From the NCBI GenBank assembly GCA_015143295.1, contig CM026557.1, positions 28,429,760-28,493,759 on the forward strand: a stretch of 64,000 nucleotides of DNA, given 5' to 3'. Source of the stretch: Tetracentron sinense (taxonomy: Eukaryota; Streptophyta; Magnoliopsida; Trochodendrales; Trochodendraceae). Below are positions 8,860-19,499 of the stretch, one piece after another. Both the position numbers and the translations under genes were made by a program. A model generated the notes under the pieces. The model did no database searches. It had not been told where the DNA came from and worked only from the letters and a program-made list of their open reading frames with translations. How positions within the stretch are numbered: position 1 is the stretch's first letter; every line of letters begins with the position of its first letter.

Positions 8860-10704
8860 TGTCGCGACCCAAAATACCCCCTAGGAGTTAAGGGTACCTT
8901 GACTCGTGACCGCCGTATCATACCTCCAGTATGATACATAAGGCACACGTGGAAACCTGTCAGAGTACCTGAATATACATAGCGGAAATGAAATACAATG
9001 CACAGCGGAAAACAAAATACTAAACATAGCGGAAGCAAAATGAATACTCCTATAACTTGGCTCAAGTAAGAACCAACAAGTGTACATGCGTGAGAAACAC
9101 AAAAGTGGAGTGGACAAACCCCACACTCACATAACAAAAGACACAAGTTCTAAGCCAGTCGATCAACAGAAATCGAAGTCACGACTCCTATCTAAAGCAC
9201 CATCGTCATGATAGTGATCCATGGAAGGCTCCGGGTCACGGTACTCTTCCTCGACCCAAGGTTCGTCGCCACACAAATCGAATGGAACCCTAGCACCTGC
9301 CGATCATAACAATATCGACTGAGCATGGAATACTCAGTGTATACAAACTAATAACAATAAAGCGGTTAGGCATGGAGCATACAAGACATGGAGAATGAAA
9401 TCCGTAAATTCCTTAAAGCATGGAAACCGTGAAAACATATGTGAGATAATAAAACTGTAACCGTGTGAGTCAATCGATAATCATAACCTTATGAGTTCTT
9501 GTGAGTTCATGGAGTTACTTAGAGTCATTATGATCCGTAGAGACATAGAGCATAGAGCAATAACCTTAGAGCATTTCCATAGAGCATAACCTTAGAGATC
9601 TTAGAGCATTTCATTGTGATCCGTGGAGCTTGTGAGACGATCTTAGAGTATTATCACAGAGTTTCCTTGTGAGCATGGTATGATCCTTAGAGCTTGTGAA
9701 ACGATCTTAGAGAAATCATAGAGTTACTTAGAATCATTCATTATTCGTCTTTTCGTAAAAAAACCTTTGTTTGTACTTGGAGAAATCCATGGAAACCATC
9801 GGTTTATGCGAGACATGCGAACATATGCACTTAATAAGAGAAATCATCATATTTAAGCATAGAATCCCTTAGAGGTATTTTATCAAACACTTAGAGTGCA
9901 TCATAATAGTAACCTTCATCCAAGTATATAATCACACCTTTTCATACATAAAATCAATACATAAAGATAGGGCATAGATAAGAAGAATCATAATTAGTAA
10001 CTAGTAGGATTGCAAGATTGTAGTAGAGTGTATCTACCTTGCAGAAATCAATGAGTTTGAGTCCTAATGGCTGGAACAAGCAATAACCTTGTGTTCTTGG
10101 TTGAGAATCACCAAGGGAAGTGGAAGAACCTTGATCTGCCACAAGCTTGATCAACAAGTAGTTCCTCTCCTTCTTTTCTCTCTCAAAATCTCCTAATATA
10201 GGGCACAGAGGGTTTCTGAAACCCTAAGGCACGAACTCAGCCTATTTATAGGCAAAGGGTGATGGCCAAAGTCTTAAACACCCTTAATGAAGAAAAATCT
10301 GCGTATGACCGATCGATCGGTGGTATGGACCGAGCGATCGGTGGCTTCCGGTCGATCGGTGTTATGACCGAGAGATCGGTTAAAAACACGCTCTCTGGAA
10401 ATTTTTCCCATATAAAAAAATTAACCGTGCGACAGCTATCGAGCGATCGGTGGTTGACCGATCGATCGCAGGTAATGACCGAGCGATCGGTGCTCTGTTA
10501 TGTTTGGACTGTTTTGACCATATCTTTTGACTCGCTCGTCGGATTTCGACGATTCAACTTGCGTTGGATCCGTCTTTCGAAAACGAACATTTCTGGCGTT
10601 TCGAAATTTCCGATTTCTCCCTTATTTATTAATTAGACTACAAAAACGGCCAATTAGCTACGAAGGTGCTATTTATTAAGGATGAAAAAGTCCGGGATGC
10701 TACA
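8860..10704 (-). repeat. Element X 3' LTR
   Basis: On the minus strand it reads TGTAGCATCCCGG...GGGTCGCGACA, 1845 bp, the same length as its partner at 15844-17688. U3 holds a palindrome array (10308-10494) with TATAAATA on the minus strand at 10243-10250. Downstream, about 9480-9730, is a stretch rich in CTTAGAG/CTTATGAG repeats. Short open frames within it are LTR sequence, not genes. Confidence 0.9.
10243..10494 (-). promoter_or_regulatory. LTR X promoter: palindrome cassette and TATA box
   Basis: On the minus strand seven ACCGATCGATCGGT-type sites lie around a core (about 10388-10425) resembling TATGGG-AAAAATTTCCAGAGAGCG, the same order as in the Sirevirus and Y1 LTRs. TATAAATA follows 58 bp downstream at 10243-10250, then a short A/G-rich leader. 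The partner LTR has the same arrangement (array 17292-17475, TATA 17227-17234). Confidence 0.68.
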
Positions 10705-10717
10705 TTCTCCCCCCCTT
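10705..10717 (-). other. Element X polypurine tract
   Basis: On the minus strand TAAGGGGGGGAGAA directly precedes the 3' LTR start. It is the expected primer site for plus-strand DNA synthesis. Confidence 0.8.
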
Positions 10718-10795
10718 ACAAAAATTTCGTCCCCGAAATTTGGAAGATACATACATGCGTAAAACTATAACAAAATACAAGGGAATGCCAAGGCC

Positions 10796-13700
10796 TTAAA
10801 CAAATAAATGGGGGTACTTTTCTCGTACTTCGGCTTCTCGTTTCCAAGTAACTTCCTCCCTTGAATGGTGTTGCCATCTTACCAAGACCAAGGGAATGGT
10901 CTTGTTGCGCAAGACTTGATCTCTCCTATCCAAGATCTGCACCGGTTGTTCAACTAGGGTGAGGTCCTCTCGGATCTCTATCGGATCGAGCTCGATGACA
11001 TGAGAAGGATCCGGGATATACTTCCGAAGCACGGAGACGTGAAATACGTTGTGGATCGCCGCCATGTGAGCGGGCAAGGCAACTCGGTAAGCTACCTCAC
11101 CAACTCGAGTAATGATCTCGAATGGACCCACATATCTCGGACTGAGCTTCCCCTTCTTCCCGAATCGCATGATTCCCCGACTCGGCGAAATCTTCACAAA
11201 GACCCGATCTCCAACTCGGAACTCTAAATCTCTGCGGCGTGTATCCGCATAGCTCTTCTGCCTATCCTGAGCACTTTTCAATCGCTCCCGGATAATTTTG
11301 ACCCTTTCTGCGGTCCGCTCTATCAACTCAGGACCAAGAATCTTCCTCTCACCAACTTCATCCCAGTATAGCGGTGATCGACAACTCTGACCATACAGAG
11401 CTTCAAAAGGTGCCATTTGGATGCTTGCCTGATAGCTATTGTTGTAGGCAAACTCAACCAACGGCAACTGTTCCTCCCAACTACCCTGAAAATCCAGCAT
11501 ACAAGCTCGGAGCATATCCTCCACTACTTGATTCACCCTCTCCGTTTGTCCATCGGTCTGAGGATGGAAGGCGGTACTGAATTCTAAACGAGAACCCATA
11601 GCATCCTGGAAAGTTTTCCAAAACCTGGAAGTAAACCGAGGATCTCGATCAGACACGATAGAAACTGGCACACCGTGCAGTCGAACCACCTCCTTAACAT
11701 ATAGGGCTACCAACTGAATTGCATTGAAAGTAGTTCGGTACGGAATAAAATGTGCAGACTTAGTCAACCTGTCCACAATCACCCAAATAGCATCGGAGCC
11801 CTTTGCCGTTCGCGGCAAACCCACAATGAAATTCATCGAGATGTTCTCCCATTTCCACTCCGGAATAGGAAGGGACTGCAAAAGACCTGCCGGCCTTTGA
11901 TGCTCGGCTTTTACCTGCTGGCAAATCAAACATCTGGCGACGTACTCAGCGACTTCCCTCTTCATGTTTCGCCACCAGTAGTGCTTCTTGAGATTCTGGT
12001 ACATCTTAGTACCTCCCGGATGTACCGTGTACTTTGATCGGTGAGCTTCATTCAAAATTTCATCCCTCAAAACTGTGTCGGCGGGGACACACAACCTGCC
12101 TTTAAATGTGATAGCACCATCATCATTTAAAGCGAACTCCTGATTGCCGTTACGCACCGACTTGTCTCGGTAAGCAAGCAACTCAACATCTGAATTCTGT
12201 AACTCCTTGATCTGGCTCAAGATCTGTGGCCTAACCACCACATTGGACATTATCGGCCCATACGTGACATGCCTGAGAGTAGTGTCCAAATGACACATAT
12301 CATGTAATAACTTCCACTCTTGCACTCTCAATTGAGCCATAACTCCGTAAGGTTTTCTGCTAAGAGCATCGGCCACCACGTTAGCCTTACCCGGGTGGTA
12401 CTGGATGGAACAGTCGTAGTCCTTCATGAACTCCATCCAACGACGCTGCCTCATATTCAACTCCTTCTGGAGGAAAAGATACTTCAAGCTCTTGTGGTCT
12501 GTGAACACCACGAATTCTTCTCCGTAGAGGTAGTGACGCCAAAGTTTCAGTGCAAAAATGACCGCAGCGAGCTCTAAGTCATGTGTGGGGTAATTCTGCT
12601 CATGCTCCTTCAGCTGACGGGAAGCATAGGAGACCACCTTTTTATGCTGCATCAAAACACATCCAAGTCCCACTAGTGAAGCATCACTATAGACTTCGAA
12701 ACCACCGCTCCCAGATGGAACTGTGAGAACAGGAGCCGAAGTAAGCTTCTTTTTCAACTCCAAGAAACTAGCCTCGCACTTATCACTCCAAGTGAAACTC
12801 GTGTTCTTCCGTGTGAGATAGGTAAGCGGAGCTGCTAAACTTGAGAATCCTTCCACAAACCTTCGGTAATATCCTGCCAACCCGAGGAAACTACGAATCT
12901 CGGTGACACTCTTCGGCCTTTCCCAATTCATCACCGCTTCAATCTTTGCAGGATCAACTGAAATACCTTCAGCAGATACCACGTGTCCAAGAAAAGACAC
13001 CTTGTTCAGCCAGAACTCGCACTTGCTCAACTTAGCATACAGACTATGCTCTCGAAGTGTCTGCAAGACCAGACGGAGATCTCTCGTGTGATCCTCCTGT
13101 GACTGTGAATACACAAGGATATCATCTACGAACACGATCACACATTGATCGAGAGACGATCTGAACACCCGATTCATCAAATCCATAAATGCTGCCGGCG
13201 CGTTAGTCAGTCCAAAAGACATGACCAAAAACTCGTAATGACCGTATCGAATTCGGAATGCTGTCTTCGGAATGTCCTCTTTCTTGATCTTCAACTGATG
13301 ATAACCAGATCGAAGGTCAATCTTGGAGAAAAACTGCGCACCCTTCAATTGGTCAAACAAGTCGTCTATCCGAGGTAATGGATAACGATTCTTGATCGTG
13401 ACCTTGTTCAATTGCCTGTAATCAATGCACATACGCATTGATCCATCTTTCTTCTTCACGAAGAGAACCGGAGCTCCCCAAGGTGAAACACTTGGCCGGA
13501 TAAAACCAAGGCCTTGCAATTCTTCTAACTGCTCTTTTAACTCCTTAAGCTCAATAGGGGCCATCCTATACGGAGCTCTTGAAATCGGAACTGTGCCTGG
13601 AGCTAGCTCAATCGCAAACTCGATTGCACGATCGGGAGGCAATCCCGGCAAGGTTTCCGGAAAAACATCCATATACTCACATACCACTGGAATGGGTGTG

Positions 13701-14122
13701 GAGTCTCGCACTTCTACACCCTCGAGACTAAGAGCTGCAAAGCGGGCAATGTCTCTTCTCTGAAGTCCCCTGAAATGAAACGGCTTTAACCCCACGGGTT
13801 TAAAATGCACCACCTTCTCGAAACACGCCACGTGTCCATGGTGAGTTGAGAGCCAATCCATACCTAGGATGATATCGAAATCCCAATCCTGAATTCCCAG
13901 AAGGATCAAGTCGACTGGCAACTCGTGCTGCATGACTTGTACAACACTATCCGGATACACTTTATCTGTCTCAATAGATTTTCCCAATGGAGTCGAAATG
14001 GACAACTCCCTAGGTAGCTTGCTTGGCTCGGACGTAAAGCCCTTGGCAAAGCTTGGTGAAACGAACGAGTGAGTGGATCCTGTGTCTATCAACACTCTTG
14101 CCAAACATTCATTTACGAGCAA
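10796..14122 (-). CDS. pol: Element X pol (protease, RT, RNase H, integrase, chromodomain-like tail)
   Basis: A 1108-residue open frame. Order: aspartic protease ([11 protein letters not shown], near residue 12), reverse transcriptase with FVDDILVYS (about 330), RNase H ([11 protein letters not shown], about 477), zinc-binding integrase N-terminus with [10 protein letters not shown] and CLICQQ, integrase core with [11 protein letters not shown] and [10 protein letters not shown], then a GPF-type C-terminus and a short chromodomain-like end ([11 protein letters not shown]). This order (integrase after RNase H) marks Ty3/gypsy, and the tail marks the Tekay/Del chromoviruses. The start given is the first ATG of the open stretch and lies inside protease; in this family pol is made as part of a gag-pol polyprotein. 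Confidence 0.93.
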   Translation of the reverse strand: MLVNECLARVLIDTGSTHSFVSPSFAKGFTSEPSKLPRELSISTPLGKSIETDKVYPDSVVQVMQHELPVDLILLGIQDWDFDIILGMDWLSTHHGHVACFEKVVHFKPVGLKPFHFRGLQRRDIARFAALSLEGVEVRDSTPIPVVCEYMDVFPETLPGLPPDRAIEFAIELAPGTVPISRAPYRMAPIELKELKEQLEELQGLGFIRPSVSPWGAPVLFVKKKDGSMRMCIDYRQLNKVTIKNRYPLPRIDDLFDQLKGAQFFSKIDLRSGYHQLKIKKEDIPKTAFRIRYGHYEFLVMSFGLTNAPAAFMDLMNRVFRSSLDQCVIVFVDDILVYSQSQEDHTRDLRLVLQTLREHSLYAKLSKCEFWLNKVSFLGHVVSAEGISVDPAKIEAVMNWERPKSVTEIRSFLGLAGYYRRFVEGFSSLAAPLTYLTRKNTSFTWSDKCEASFLELKKKLTSAPVLTVPSGSGGFEVYSDASLVGLGCVLMQHKKVVSYASRQLKEHEQNYPTHDLELAAVIFALKLWRHYLYGEEFVVFTDHKSLKYLFLQKELNMRQRRWMEFMKDYDCSIQYHPGKANVVADALSRKPYGVMAQLRVQEWKLLHDMCHLDTTLRHVTYGPIMSNVVVRPQILSQIKELQNSDVELLAYRDKSVRNGNQEFALNDDGAITFKGRLCVPADTVLRDEILNEAHRSKYTVHPGGTKMYQNLKKHYWWRNMKREVAEYVARCLICQQVKAEHQRPAGLLQSLPIPEWKWENISMNFIVGLPRTAKGSDAIWVIVDRLTKSAHFIPYRTTFNAIQLVALYVKEVVRLHGVPVSIVSDRDPRFTSRFWKTFQDAMGSRLEFSTAFHPQTDGQTERVNQVVEDMLRACMLDFQGSWEEQLPLVEFAYNNSYQASIQMAPFEALYGQSCRSPLYWDEVGERKILGPELIERTAERVKIIRERLKSAQDRQKSYADTRRRDLEFRVGDRVFVKISPSRGIMRFGKKGKLSPRYVGPFEIITRVGEVAYRVALPAHMAAIHNVFHVSVLRKYIPDPSHVIELDPIEIREDLTLVEQPVQILDRRDQVLRNKTIPLVLVRWQHHSREEVTWKREAEVREKYPHLFV

Positions 14123-14221
14123 CGAACCTGAGAATTTGAATCATCTCAGTTATAACACAACTGTACATATAGATACAAACATCGCAAAACACCACATAGG
14201 ATATATATAGATACGAACATA

Positions 14222-15535
14222 TCATGGCAATATTAGAACTTTGACAAGGACTAGTTCGCGCGTACCTTGCACAACATCATCAGATGCCTGTGCGTCTCTA
14301 TCAGTCATGGCAAAGACTCTGCCCTGGTTTGCCTGACGAGGCTGCTGGGTAGGCTGCAAGGATCTAGAGGCCTGAGATGAAGACCCCTGAAGTGAATTCT
14401 GCCTGCCTGGAGGCCGAACTCCCTGTGATCCCGACTGTGACTGCTTGCGCGGGCAATCTCGAATCATATGGCCCACCTCGCCACAGTGGAAGCATCCACC
14501 TGACATTCTTCGGCAATCTCCAGTCTTATGCCGACGACCACATACAGCGCACTCCTCAAATGTCTGCGATGCGGAGGAAGCCGGAGGCATAACCCTCGTA
14601 GCTTGCGATGCCGTAGGACGCAGTGCCTGAGGCGCAAAAGAAGGTCTCTGAGCCGACATCGGCTGGGAGAACTGGTACGGTGCAGTCCTAGTCCTTTTCT
14701 CTGAAGAACTACTCGACTGACCCCGAGACATGCTCTTCCCGAAGCCACTGTCTCTTCTTCTCACGAAGTCTTCCGCATTCTTTTCGGCGATCTTCGCCTT
14801 CCCTACTATCTCTCTCCAAGACTCTACCTGGAGAATGGACACCCAATCTCGGATGAAAGCCTTCAAGCCCATCTCAAACTTCCTGACCTGTAGGTCTTCA
14901 GTAGCCACCAAGTGCGGAGCAAACCTAGACAACTCGGTGAACTTAGCCTCATACTCGGCTACGCTCATCGACCCTTGCTCCAAAAGCATAAACTCTCTCG
15001 CCTTTTGTTCCCGAATAAACCTGGGAAAGTACTGTTCCCTGAAAGTCTCTAAGAACTCTGCCCAAGTCCAGGGCACACCTGCCTTAGCAACATCTCTCTG
15101 CCATTGGGCAGCTCTCCACCAGTGTTCGGCTTCACCTTCCATCACGAAGGAAGCCCATTCTACCCTTTGCTCATCGGTACAACGGAGAGCCCGGAAGGTC
15201 TTCTCCAGCTGCATAATCCAAGACTCGGCCACCATGGGGTCCAGAGTGCCATGGAATGTAGGAGGCCGCAGTCTCCTAAAAGCTTCGAGCCCCGCGATGT
15301 GATGCACCGGTGTAGGCACAGGCGTGGACGGTGGGGTAGGCATAGGCCTTGCTGCCAACAATGCCAAAGTCTCGGCTATGGAATCCATAGCATTCGTGAA
15401 ATACAACGGTTCCTCTTCTCTCGGAACTTCACTCTCGGCCCTCCGAGTATGGTAACCTCGACCCCGATTGACACGTCTCATGATATCAAATCCTGAGATC
15501 AATTTGGCAAAACATGAGTCTAACTTGGATACCAA
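14222..15535 (-). CDS. gag: Element X gag
   Basis: A 437-residue frame upstream of pol on the same strand. It contains the retrotransposon gag core (AESWIMQLEKTFRALRCTD..., FLETFREQYFPRF, LSRFAPHL) at about residues 100-240, a basic Ser/Gln-rich linker, and one CCHC zinc knuckle, CFHCGEVGHMIRDC, near residue 350. Gag forms the virus-like particle and packages RNA. An ATG near MRRVNRGRG (about 18 residues in) may be the real start because other copies in this window begin there. Confidence 0.9.
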   Translation of the reverse strand: MVSKLDSCFAKLISGFDIMRRVNRGRGYHTRRAESEVPREEEPLYFTNAMDSIAETLALLAARPMPTPPSTPVPTPVHHIAGLEAFRRLRPPTFHGTLDPMVAESWIMQLEKTFRALRCTDEQRVEWASFVMEGEAEHWWRAAQWQRDVAKAGVPWTWAEFLETFREQYFPRFIREQKAREFMLLEQGSMSVAEYEAKFTELSRFAPHLVATEDLQVRKFEMGLKAFIRDWVSILQVESWREIVGKAKIAEKNAEDFVRRRDSGFGKSMSRGQSSSSSEKRTRTAPYQFSQPMSAQRPSFAPQALRPTASQATRVMPPASSASQTFEECAVCGRRHKTGDCRRMSGGCFHCGEVGHMIRDCPRKQSQSGSQGVRPPGRQNSLQGSSSQASRSLQPTQQPRQANQGRVFAMTDRDAQASDDVVQGTRELVLVKVLILP

Positions 15536-15826
15536 ACCTCACATATCATATAGCAATTCAATAATCATGAAATGCTATACCGCACATAGTATACATCGAG
15601 GTATATATATATATCATCATACTTTAGAGCCTATACTAGAACCTCGCATAGGACCACATCAATCTCGGATCCTATACTGACCTAAGGATTCACTTGATAC
15701 CGGTTATGTCGTGGTAACAAGCCTAAGACAACTGAGTCCTTCTGAGTTCTAAGTTCAACTCATAGGAATTACTTCCGCTTAGGCCAAGCCTGAGTGACCT
15801 AATTAAGTCTGTCGTTAGACATAACT

Positions 15827-15839
15827 AGCTCTGATACCA
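15827..15839 (-). other. Element X primer binding site (initiator tRNA-Met)
   Basis: On the minus strand TGGTATCAGAGCT lies four bases after the 5' LTR end. It complements the 3' end of plant initiator tRNA-Met, the usual primer of Tekay-type elements. Confidence 0.85.
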
Positions 15840-15843
15840 AGTC

Positions 15844-17688
15844 TGTCGCGACCCAAAATACCCCCTAGGAGTTAAGGGTACCTTGACTCGTGACCACCGT
15901 ATCATACCTCCAGTATGATACATAAGGCACACGTGGAAACCTGTCAGAGTACCTGAATATACATAGCGGAAATGAAATACAATGCACAGCGGAAAACAAA
16001 ATACTAAACATAGTGGAAGCAAAATGAATACTCCTATAACTTGGCTCAAGTAAGAACCAACAAGTGTACATGCGTGAGAAACACAAAAGTGGAGTGGACA
16101 AACCCCACACTCACATAACAAAAGACACAAGTTCTAAGCCGGTCGATCAACAGAAATCGAAGTCACGACTCCTATCTAAAGCACCATCGTCATGATAGTG
16201 ATCCATGGAAGGCTCCGGGTCACGGTACTCTTCCTCGACCCAAGGTTCGTCGCCACACAAATCGAATGGAACCCTAGCACCTGCCGATCATAACAATATC
16301 GACTGAGCATGGAATACTCAGTGTATACAAACTAATAACAATAAAGCGGTTAGGCATGGAGCATACAAGACATGGAGAATGAAATCCGTAAATTCCTTAA
16401 AGCATGGAAACCGTGAAAACGTATGTGAGATAATAAAACTGTAACCGTGTGAGTCAATCGATAATCATAACCTTATGAGTTCTTGTGAGTTCATGGAGTT
16501 ACTTAGAGTCATTATGATCCGTAGAGACATAGAGCATAGAGCAATAACCTTAGAGCATTTCCATAGAGCATAACCTTAGAGATCTTAGAGCATTTCATTG
16601 TGATCCGTGGAGCTTGTGAGACGATCTTAGAGTATTATCACAGAGTTTCCTTGTGAGCATGGTATGATCCTTAGAGCTTGTGAAACGATCTTAGAGAAAT
16701 CATAGAGTTACTTAGAATCATTCATTATTCGTCTTTTCGTAAAAAAACCTTTGTTTGTACTTGGAGAAATCCATGGAAACCATCGGTTTATGCGAGACAT
16801 GCGAACATATGCACTTAATAAGAGAAATCATCATATTTAAGCATAGAATCCCTTAGAGGTATTTTATCAAACACTTAGAGTGCATCATAATAGTAACCTT
16901 CATCCAAGTATATAATCACACCTTTTCATACATAAAATCAATACATAAAGATAGGGCATAGATAAGAAGAATCATAATTAGTAACTAGTAGGATTGCAAG
17001 ATTGTAGTAGAGTGTATCTACCTTGCAGAAATCAATGAGTTTGACTCCCAATGGCTGGAACAAGCAATAACCTTGTGTTCTTGGTTGAGAATCACCAAGG
17101 GAAGTGGAAGAACCTTGATCTGCCACAAGCTTGATCAACAAGTAGTTCCTCTCCTTCTTTTCTCTCTCAAAATCTCCTAAGATAGGGCACAGAGGGTTTC
17201 TGAAACCCTAAGGCATGAACTCAGCCTATTTATAGGCAAAGGGTGATGGCCAAAGTCTTAAACACCCTTAATGAAGAAAAATCTGCGTATGACCGATCGA
17301 TCGGTGGTATGGACCGAGCGATCGGTGGCTTCCGGTCGATCGGTGTTATGACCGAGAGATCGGTTAAAAACACGCTCTCTAGAAATTTTTCCCATACAAA
17401 AAAATTAACCGTGCGACAGCTATCGAGCGATCGGTGGTTGACAGATCGATCGTAGGTAATGACCGAGCGATCGGTGCTCTGTTATGTTTGGACTGTTTTG
17501 ACCATATCTTTTGACTCGCTCGTCGGATTTCGACGATTCAACTTGCGTTGGATCTGTCTTTCGAAAACGAACATTTCTGGCGTTTCGGAATTTCCGATTT
17601 CTCCCTTATTTATTAATTAGACTACAAAAACGGCCAATTAGCTACGAAGGTGCTATTTATTAAGGATGAAAAAGTCCGGGATGCTACA
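15844..17688 (-). repeat. Element X 5' LTR
   Basis: This is the partner of 8860-10704 with identical length and about 14 substitutions. It carries the same palindrome array (17292-17475) and TATA box (17227-17234). As the 5' LTR it would supply the promoter for the element's transcript. Confidence 0.9.
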
Positions 17689-18289
17689 ACCCTCCTAGTT
17701 ATAGTTCCTCTTTTCCCTTTATTCCCCTTTGTTTTCCTTTATTTACACATGTGCTATGAGATGGATGGTTGTGAATGGTGAATGGAGATGGAATGGGCGA
17801 TTGGATGCCAATGGTTGTGTTGTGATGATTAAAATGGGGAGGGCATTGTTCCAATAATGAACATACATGCATGATTTGAGTAAAACCCATCTAGAAAAGC
17901 ATGTTGTAGGGTAAATCAATAATGAACACACCATGTTTGATGAAATGCCAAGATGAATGAAATGAATAATAAATAAAGAAATTGCATGCTTAAACATTCA
18001 TGGAAATTGCTAGGGTTATGGTAGTGTGTTTTCGCGCTTTCCCTAAATTGTTTAATTTATTACTTGTATATATGGTGATGTGCAATGTATTGTGAATTCC
18101 CCAAAATGTCATATTTAATTTCCATTGCAAGTGTGTACACAATTACACGAGTACGGCATGAAACGACGTGATTTACCGATGTTTTCAAGGACGAGATGTA
18201 GAGGTGGGGCATATCCTACGATATGTTTCACTTCACTTTGGTCAAGGACAAGATGATCATGCATTGCACAGGGAAGGGTCTCCCATCCC

Positions 18290-18396
18290 ATCGCATTACA
18301 CGCATGGCATCGCATTACACGCATGGCATAGCATCGCATGACACGCATAACATAGCATTTCATGACACTCATGGCATGACATGACACGGATGGATG
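18290..18396 (+). repeat. Simple repeat rich in CATGACACGCATGGCAT units (LTR Y1)
   Basis: Imperfect tandem copies of CGCAT(T/G)ACACGCATGGCAT occur here and again at about 18670-18740. They lie in the downstream half of LTR Y1 and are absent from the matching part of Y2. Confidence 0.65.
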
Positions 18397-18641
18397 CTAG
18401 TTGCGACGGACTATGAACGGCAACTAGGCATACCCATCTGCATATAGGGTACTAGTTGCGACGGACTATGAACGGAAACTAGGCATATCATTCCGCATGG
18501 ATCCTAGTTGCGACGGGCTATGAACGGCAACTAGTCAAACACATTCTGCATGGATGCTCGTTGCGACGGGCTATGAACGGCAACTAGGCATTCATGCCGC
18601 ATATAGGGTACTAGTTGCGACGGACTATGAACGGCAGCTAG
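18397..18641 (+). repeat. Five-unit hairpin array CTAGTTGC...GCAACTAG in LTR Y1
   Basis: Five units of about 53-62 bp, each with an 8-base inverted repeat CTAGTTGC / GCAACTAG around the loop GACGGACTATGAACG. The units are separated by GGCAT...GCAT spacers. In LTR Y2 the corresponding stretch (58201-58330) carries a different hairpin repeat. Confidence 0.8.
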
Positions 18642-19499
18642 GCATGTGAACATGTTTAAATTCCGAATAAGCAAGCATGATACACGCATGACACGCATAG
18701 CATGACATGGCACGCATGATACAAGCATGACACGGTAAATAAGTTCTCAATTACGCGAAGGGTATTTAAGTCAAGTCAAGTGCATGGTGTTTTTCAAGGA
18801 TTTTATCGGCTTTTCATGAACTGCAAGCATGATTATGAATTTCCTTATTTCTTTGTATGATATTAACTGTTTCTGATTCATATGTATCTATATTGTTTCC
18901 TGGGTATGCATTGCTATCTCCTGCTGTAACTGTTGGTTAGTATTTAGTACCCGCTGAGTATTCCATGCTCAGCCGTACTTCTTATGTCGGCAGGTTCTGA
19001 GGGAGTTGCTGCTCCATTTGACGTTTGTGCTCCTGGTCCATGGGTGGAGGAGTACGTCGAGGAGCCTTTGGAGGAACCTCCCGTAGAGGGTTATCAGTAG
19101 GTGGTGTTAGATTCTGAGTGGATTAGCTGTGGGTGAGCATGAGTGATTATATCCATGTATTTTGGCGGGCATGTCCGCACTTTCTTTGTTTTGTTTTCTT
19201 TGTATTAAAACTTGGACCATGTGTATATACTTAGAGGTTTGTTAGACTTCCGTTGTGTTTTATATTTATGCTTCCGCTGTTATCCTCTATTGTATATGCT
19301 CTACGGGTGTTTTGCAGGTGGTTTGTCAAGCAAGTCATGTAAGTCATGATTTAGTCGTCCACGATTCACTCTAACTCCTAGGGTGGGTTTTGGGTCGCGA
19401 CATCCTCCCCCCCCCCCCTTACAGAAATTTCATCCTTGAAATTAAAATGATACATAGGGATAATAAGGAACAAAATTTAAATGAAAATATCGATTATAC

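Larger units (their letters stand above)
8860..17688 (-). mobile_element. Element X: Ty3/gypsy Tekay-like chromovirus, near whole
   Basis: An 8.8-kb element with two 1845-bp LTRs (8860-10704 and 15844-17688), a polypurine tract, pol, gag and a primer site complementary to initiator tRNA-Met. Flanking bases ACCTT (8855-8859) and ACCCT (17689-17693) are a 5-bp target duplication with one difference. About 14 substitutions separate the LTRs by hand count (about 0.8 percent), or a few hundred thousand years at usual plant rates. It sits inside solo LTR Y1. Both long coding parts are open; it looks whole or almost so. Confidence 0.92.
8125..19402 (+). mobile_element. Solo LTR Y1 (Ty3/gypsy), split by element X
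   Basis: The LTR starts TGTAGAGCCCCGG at 8125, is interrupted at 8859/8860 by element X, resumes at 17694 and ends ...GGGTCGCGACA at 19402. It is flanked by a perfect 5-bp duplication TCCTC (8120-8124 and 19403-19407). No internal region is attached, so it is a solo LTR left by recombination between two LTRs. It lies exactly between element Z's left LTR and Z's polypurine tract. It is related throughout to LTR Y2 (57424-60222), except in U3, where the repeated cassette is different. Confidence 0.88.

Noticed and set aside
8853-9146. Short hydrophobic open frames at 551-856, 8853-9146 and 15825-16130
   Set aside because: All are the same piece at the edge of LTR X, without coding signals; they are LTR shadows.
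11000-13763. Plus-strand open frames opposite element X pol
   Set aside because: They are antisense shadows of a long minus-strand pol frame with clear catalytic motifs. The same holds opposite gag and in V1 and Z.
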